17,098 bases of DNA. Origin: CAZQSL01 sp964595945. GTDB taxonomy: Bacteria > UBP15 > UBA6099 > JAJRTR01. The notes under the pieces were generated by a model. The model worked only from the letters and a program-made list of their open reading frames with translations, ran no database searches and was not told where the DNA came from. Positions within the stretch are counted from its first letter, which is position 1; each line of letters opens with the position of its first letter. Below, in pieces: positions 15,423-17,098 of this stretch. The position numbers were made by a program, and so were the translations under genes. The stretch spans positions 1 through 17,098 of the forward strand of contig CAZQSL010000078.1 in NCBI GenBank assembly GCA_964595945.1, written 5' to 3'.

Positions 15423-17098
15423 ACCAGTCCCCCCCCCACGCATTCTCATGCTCTCGCCGCCATTCGCCCTGCATGGAGATTTCATCGACTACCCATATTT
15501 CGTCAATTATTCCATGCTGGTCAACGCCGCTGTCTGTGTCGAACGAGGATTTGACATCACCGTTTTCGACTCCTTTTCGCAACCTGCCACAAAGTTCATC
15601 CAGATCGACAGTGCCTACTGGTGGTGCGGCTGCCGCGCCGAACGCGTATTCAACATGATCTCCCAGGGACACTTCGACATCATCGTCGTGTGCGGCCATC
15701 CGTTTCTCAACATACAGTACCGCCACGACTGGCTCACAAGGCTTTTCGACTGGATGGAGAGTGCAACTCCTCACGCATCCATTATATATGCCGAATGCCA
15801 TACCGTCGGAATGCACTACTTCGACACACCGCCGGAAACCATCCGGGCCAATTACCCACAGATCGACCATATACTAAAATACAACTGCGAATCCATTCTC
15901 CCGGCACTTCTTGGCCAACTGGCAGACACCCCTGCCCTGCCGCCTGAAACCGTCGAAGGGTCACTCGATGACATCGACCTCGACGCCCTCCCTCCGCCTG
16001 CATGGGACATGATCGACCTCGACTCTTTCCGGGCCAACCTCTCCGCCTTTTTCATTTCGCTCAACCGCCAACCGCCTTTCCCGCTCGACCGCCCTGTTCT
16101 CCCGGCCGCCATCAGCCGCGGCTGCGTTTTTCCCTGCAGTTTCTGCTCTCCCAATCCCGGCAGGACAAAACCACTTTTCAAACGCCTCAAGCCAGCCTCC
16201 GTCGAGCGCCTGTTGCGCGCTTATCGTGAAAAGTGGAAAGCCGAACGCGTGGTTTTCCTCGATGGCCTGATGAATCCCTCGCCGGAAGCCTTTGAAGAAT
16301 CACTCGACGCACTTCACAGCCTCTCTCTCAAATACGATTTCCCCAACGGACTTCGGGCTGACCGCCTGACTGCCGCAACCATCGAAAAAATGGCACCCCA
16401 CATTTCGTCGCTCTCGATCAGCGCCGAAAGCGCTTGCGGCGAAACGCTCCAGAATGTTATAGGGAAAAAACTGTCAATCGAATCAGTCGAAAACACGGCT
16501 GCATGGTGCAGGACGGCGGGCATCCCGCTTTTTATCCACTACATCACCGGCCTTCCCGGCGAAAGCATGGCGTCCGTGCAGCAGACTTACGCTCATGCCT
16601 CGCGGATGGAATCCGAATTCTCCGCTACACCGCTCGTGCAATATGCCACGCCACTGCCCGGCACTGCGATATTCGCCCGTCTCGACAGCTCTGCCAGCTC
16701 GCTCATCGCTTCAATGCCCGACACGATGCCGCTATTCAAAGACGGCACTGTTCCTGGCCTCACACTGCCGCTCCGCGACTCCGTAATTCTCGCCCATGCC
16801 AACTGGCTGAAAAGCCGTCAGTTGCAGACCATCAGCAAAGTGATCATCAACCTTACATACAGATGCAACAATGCGTGTTTTTTCTGTGCTGTCGGCGACC
16901 GGCCGAAAAAGGATGCAAGCCACGCCGATGTGCTCAAGGCTATCCGCGAATACGCTGACAGGGGCGCGCGGCTCATTGATTTCGACGGCGGCGAGCCAAC
17001 ACTGTACCCGCGCCTGATCGAAGTGCTTCGCGCAGCAGCAGCCGCCGGATACACTAAAATCTCGATGACAACAAATGGCCGCGCGCTTGCCGACAGGC
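15415..17098 (+). CDS. Tandem B12-radical SAM plus second radical SAM fusion (3'-truncated)
   Basis: 561 residues are visible from ATG 15415; the frame is open at the window edge. It overlaps the preceding stop by 8 nt. Residues about 8-190 form a B12-binding-like Rossmann domain (ILMLSPPF, GFDITVFDS, DIIVVCGHP). The first barrel has CVFPCSFC (C237, C241, C244), VVFLDGLMN, LSISAES and ITGLPGE. After about 60 linker residues a second, separate barrel begins with YRCNNACFFC (C484, C488, C491), then DFDGGEPTLYP and MTTNGR, all canonical and apparently active. Two active rSAM centres in one chain could perform consecutive steps, for instance methylation then a second radical reaction, on one substrate (inference). 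A nine-C tract at codons 5-8 could switch translation off. The second barrel's cluster region resembles those of the 6883 and 7947 proteins; its own tail lies beyond the window. Confidence 0.92.
   Translation, partial: MSEPVPPPRILMLSPPFALHGDFIDYPYFVNYSMLVNAAVCVERGFDITVFDSFSQPATKFIQIDSAYWWCGCRAERVFNMISQGHFDIIVVCGHPFLNIQYRHDWLTRLFDWMESATPHASIIYAECHTVGMHYFDTPPETIRANYPQIDHILKYNCESILPALLGQLADTPALPPETVEGSLDDIDLDALPPPAWDMIDLDSFRANLSAFFISLNRQPPFPLDRPVLPAAISRGCVFPCSFCSPNPGRTKPLFKRLKPASVERLLRAYREKWKAERVVFLDGLMNPSPEAFEESLDALHSLSLKYDFPNGLRADRLTAATIEKMAPHISSLSISAESACGETLQNVIGKKLSIESVENTAAWCRTAGIPLFIHYITGLPGESMASVQQTYAHASRMESEFSATPLVQYATPLPGTAIFARLDSSASSLIASMPDTMPLFKDGTVPGLTLPLRDSVILAHANWLKSRQLQTISKVIINLTYRCNNACFFCAVGDRPKKDASHADVLKAIREYADRGARLIDFDGGEPTLYPRLIEVLRAAAAAGYTKISMTTNGRALADR
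15429..15437 (+). repeat. Nine-C homopolymer at codons 5-8 of the 15415 gene
   Basis: Nine consecutive C encode the Pro run in SEPVPPPRI, just after the start codon. A one-base change would put the whole enzyme out of frame. It lies 235 bp from the other nine-C tract. Confidence 0.8.

Noticed and set aside
1..17098. CRISPR arrays, tRNA or rRNA genes, insertion sequences, RiPP precursor peptides
   Set aside because: No regularly spaced repeats, no tRNA- or rRNA-like segments, no transposase motifs or terminal repeats, and no plausible short precursor frame in the small intergenic gaps were seen by eye.

Overview
The window is a dense bacterial locus dominated by radical S-adenosylmethionine (rSAM) enzymes. 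I support eleven protein-coding genes. Eight of them encode rSAM proteins, with nine intact CxxxCxxC cluster-binding motifs in total, because the last gene carries two. Four (genes at 1412, 4542, 6708 and 15415) have the N-terminal cobalamin(B12)-binding-like Rossmann domain followed by an rSAM barrel. The other four (6883, 7947, 10214, 13461) lack that domain. The organism cannot be named from this sequence. The standard code, sigma70-like promoters, a Sec signal peptide and a moderately GC-rich coding sequence with A/T-rich promoter gaps all say bacterium. The concentration of rSAM genes is typical of anaerobic, often uncultivated lineages (inference).

Layout. Bases 1-1221 hold the 3' part of a fusion between a peptidase-U32/UbiU-UbiV-like domain and a class I methyltransferase. 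Genes 1412-2938 (+) and 4542-3010 (-) are convergent paralogous B12-rSAM proteins. Genes 6708-5107 (-) and 5084-4701 (-) form a two-gene operon of a B12-rSAM protein and a small TIGR04076-type protein. A divergent promoter region at about 6709-6882 separates them from a plus-strand pair, 6883-7950 and 7947-8843, two compact rSAM proteins that overlap by ATGA and share a C-terminal PxC...CxxCx5CxG cluster motif. Next comes an independently promoted secreted protein with twelve cysteines (8948-10150). The right end is a run of large proteins: a 1061-residue multimodular rSAM/SPASM protein (10214-13399), an rSAM protein with a roughly 500-residue unrecognised tail (13461-15422), and a tandem B12-rSAM + rSAM fusion (15415 to the window edge), the last two overlapping by 8 nt.

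How it may work together. No pathway is recognised. No obvious short precursor peptide, transporter, recombinase, CRISPR array or RNA gene is seen. The candidate system is an rSAM-rich tailoring cluster whose substrate is unknown. The secreted Cys-rich protein and the small TIGR04076 protein are the only plausible non-enzyme partners in view. The most unusual item is the 10214 protein. Its N-terminal half looks like decayed rSAM modules that have lost the catalytic CxxxCxxC motif but kept three auxiliary-cluster motifs, placed in front of one intact rSAM-SPASM enzyme. Two nine-C tracts, one late in the 13461 gene and one at codons 5-8 of the 15415 gene, could make expression of the distal genes switchable.
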